From CBDFKJ01 sp965248805 (GTDB lineage: Bacteria; Pseudomonadota; Alphaproteobacteria; UBA6615), in NCBI GenBank assembly GCA_965248805.1, contig CBDFKJ010000008.1, positions 496,001 to 560,000 of the forward strand: 64,000 bases of DNA, read 5' to 3'. Position numbers and translations under genes: made by a program. Under the pieces are notes generated by a model, which ran no database searches, was not told the origin of the DNA, and was given only the letters and a program-made list of their open reading frames with translations. Of the stretch, positions 62,302-64,000 are shown piece after piece (position 1 is the stretch's first letter; every line of letters begins with the position of its first letter).

Positions 62302-64000
<1,699 letters not shown>

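Overview
The window is high-GC (about 65 %) DNA from an alphaproteobacterium, most likely a free-living, flagellated member of the Rhodospirillales/Kiloniellales type. This rests on gene content: an Irr-type Fur regulator next to fabA-fabB-fabI, the infB-rbfA-truB-rpsO-pnp order, a short flagellin behind a sigma-54-like promoter, and an aerobic CO-dehydrogenase-type molybdenum hydroxylase cluster. The placement is inferred; no rRNA or tRNA gene was seen.

Layout. 1-2822: Rrf2 regulator (cut by the window edge), MoeB/ThiF-like protein, 2-hydroxyacid dehydrogenase, exported SH3 protein. 2947-10014: a tightly coupled nucleoside operon with a BMP-type binding protein, ATPase, two permeases, cytidine deaminase, purine nucleoside phosphorylase and deoxyribose-phosphate aldolase. 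10026-13262: adenylate cyclase split by an amber codon, SRPBCC protein, class III alcohol dehydrogenase. 13364-20982: a decayed, mobile-element-rich stretch with an IS1595-type element (perfect 8-bp target duplication), flagellin, a broken flagellin-neighbour gene, two IS630 copies, an IS5 remnant, an IS1182-like element and a frameshifted DUF4197 gene. 20982-22397: NhaD-like antiporter. 22556-35770: cox-type cluster (coxG, S, L, M, D, E, two XdhC-like proteins, a MoeA/MobA-type fusion) with the ydbH-ynbE-ydbL envelope-lipid set between coxM and coxD. 35805-42959: housekeeping and envelope genes, including a zinc-type ArsR/CDF pair, a TfoX-TadA fusion, sfsA, map and radC. 42962-46672: MacAB-type exporter with an unusual adaptor. 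46824-48122: purB. 48190-51230: KAP P-loop NTPase gene broken by an amber codon and by IS630 copy C. 51411-54489: rubrerythrin, Fe-S oxidoreductase and DUF3501 operon with an ICE-like (Irr-type) palindrome, beside irr. 54738-57391: fabA, fabB, fabI. 57388-64000: GDPD, pnp, rpsO, truB, rbfA and infB (cut by the window edge).

Themes. Metabolic and information genes are intact, while lesions cluster in a few accessory genes: cyclase, flagellin neighbour, DUF4197, KAP NTPase and transposases. All three IS630 copies sit at CTAG sites and share one reading-frame lesion; one copy has regained an open frame through a 7-bp deletion but carries Lys in place of the catalytic Glu. The most testable regulatory observation is the ICE-like palindrome next to a near-consensus promoter for the rubrerythrin operon. 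No clearly new multi-gene system was proven. The best candidates for follow-up are the KAP NTPase locus, the cox/ydbH-ynbE-ydbL arrangement and the TfoX-TadA fusion.
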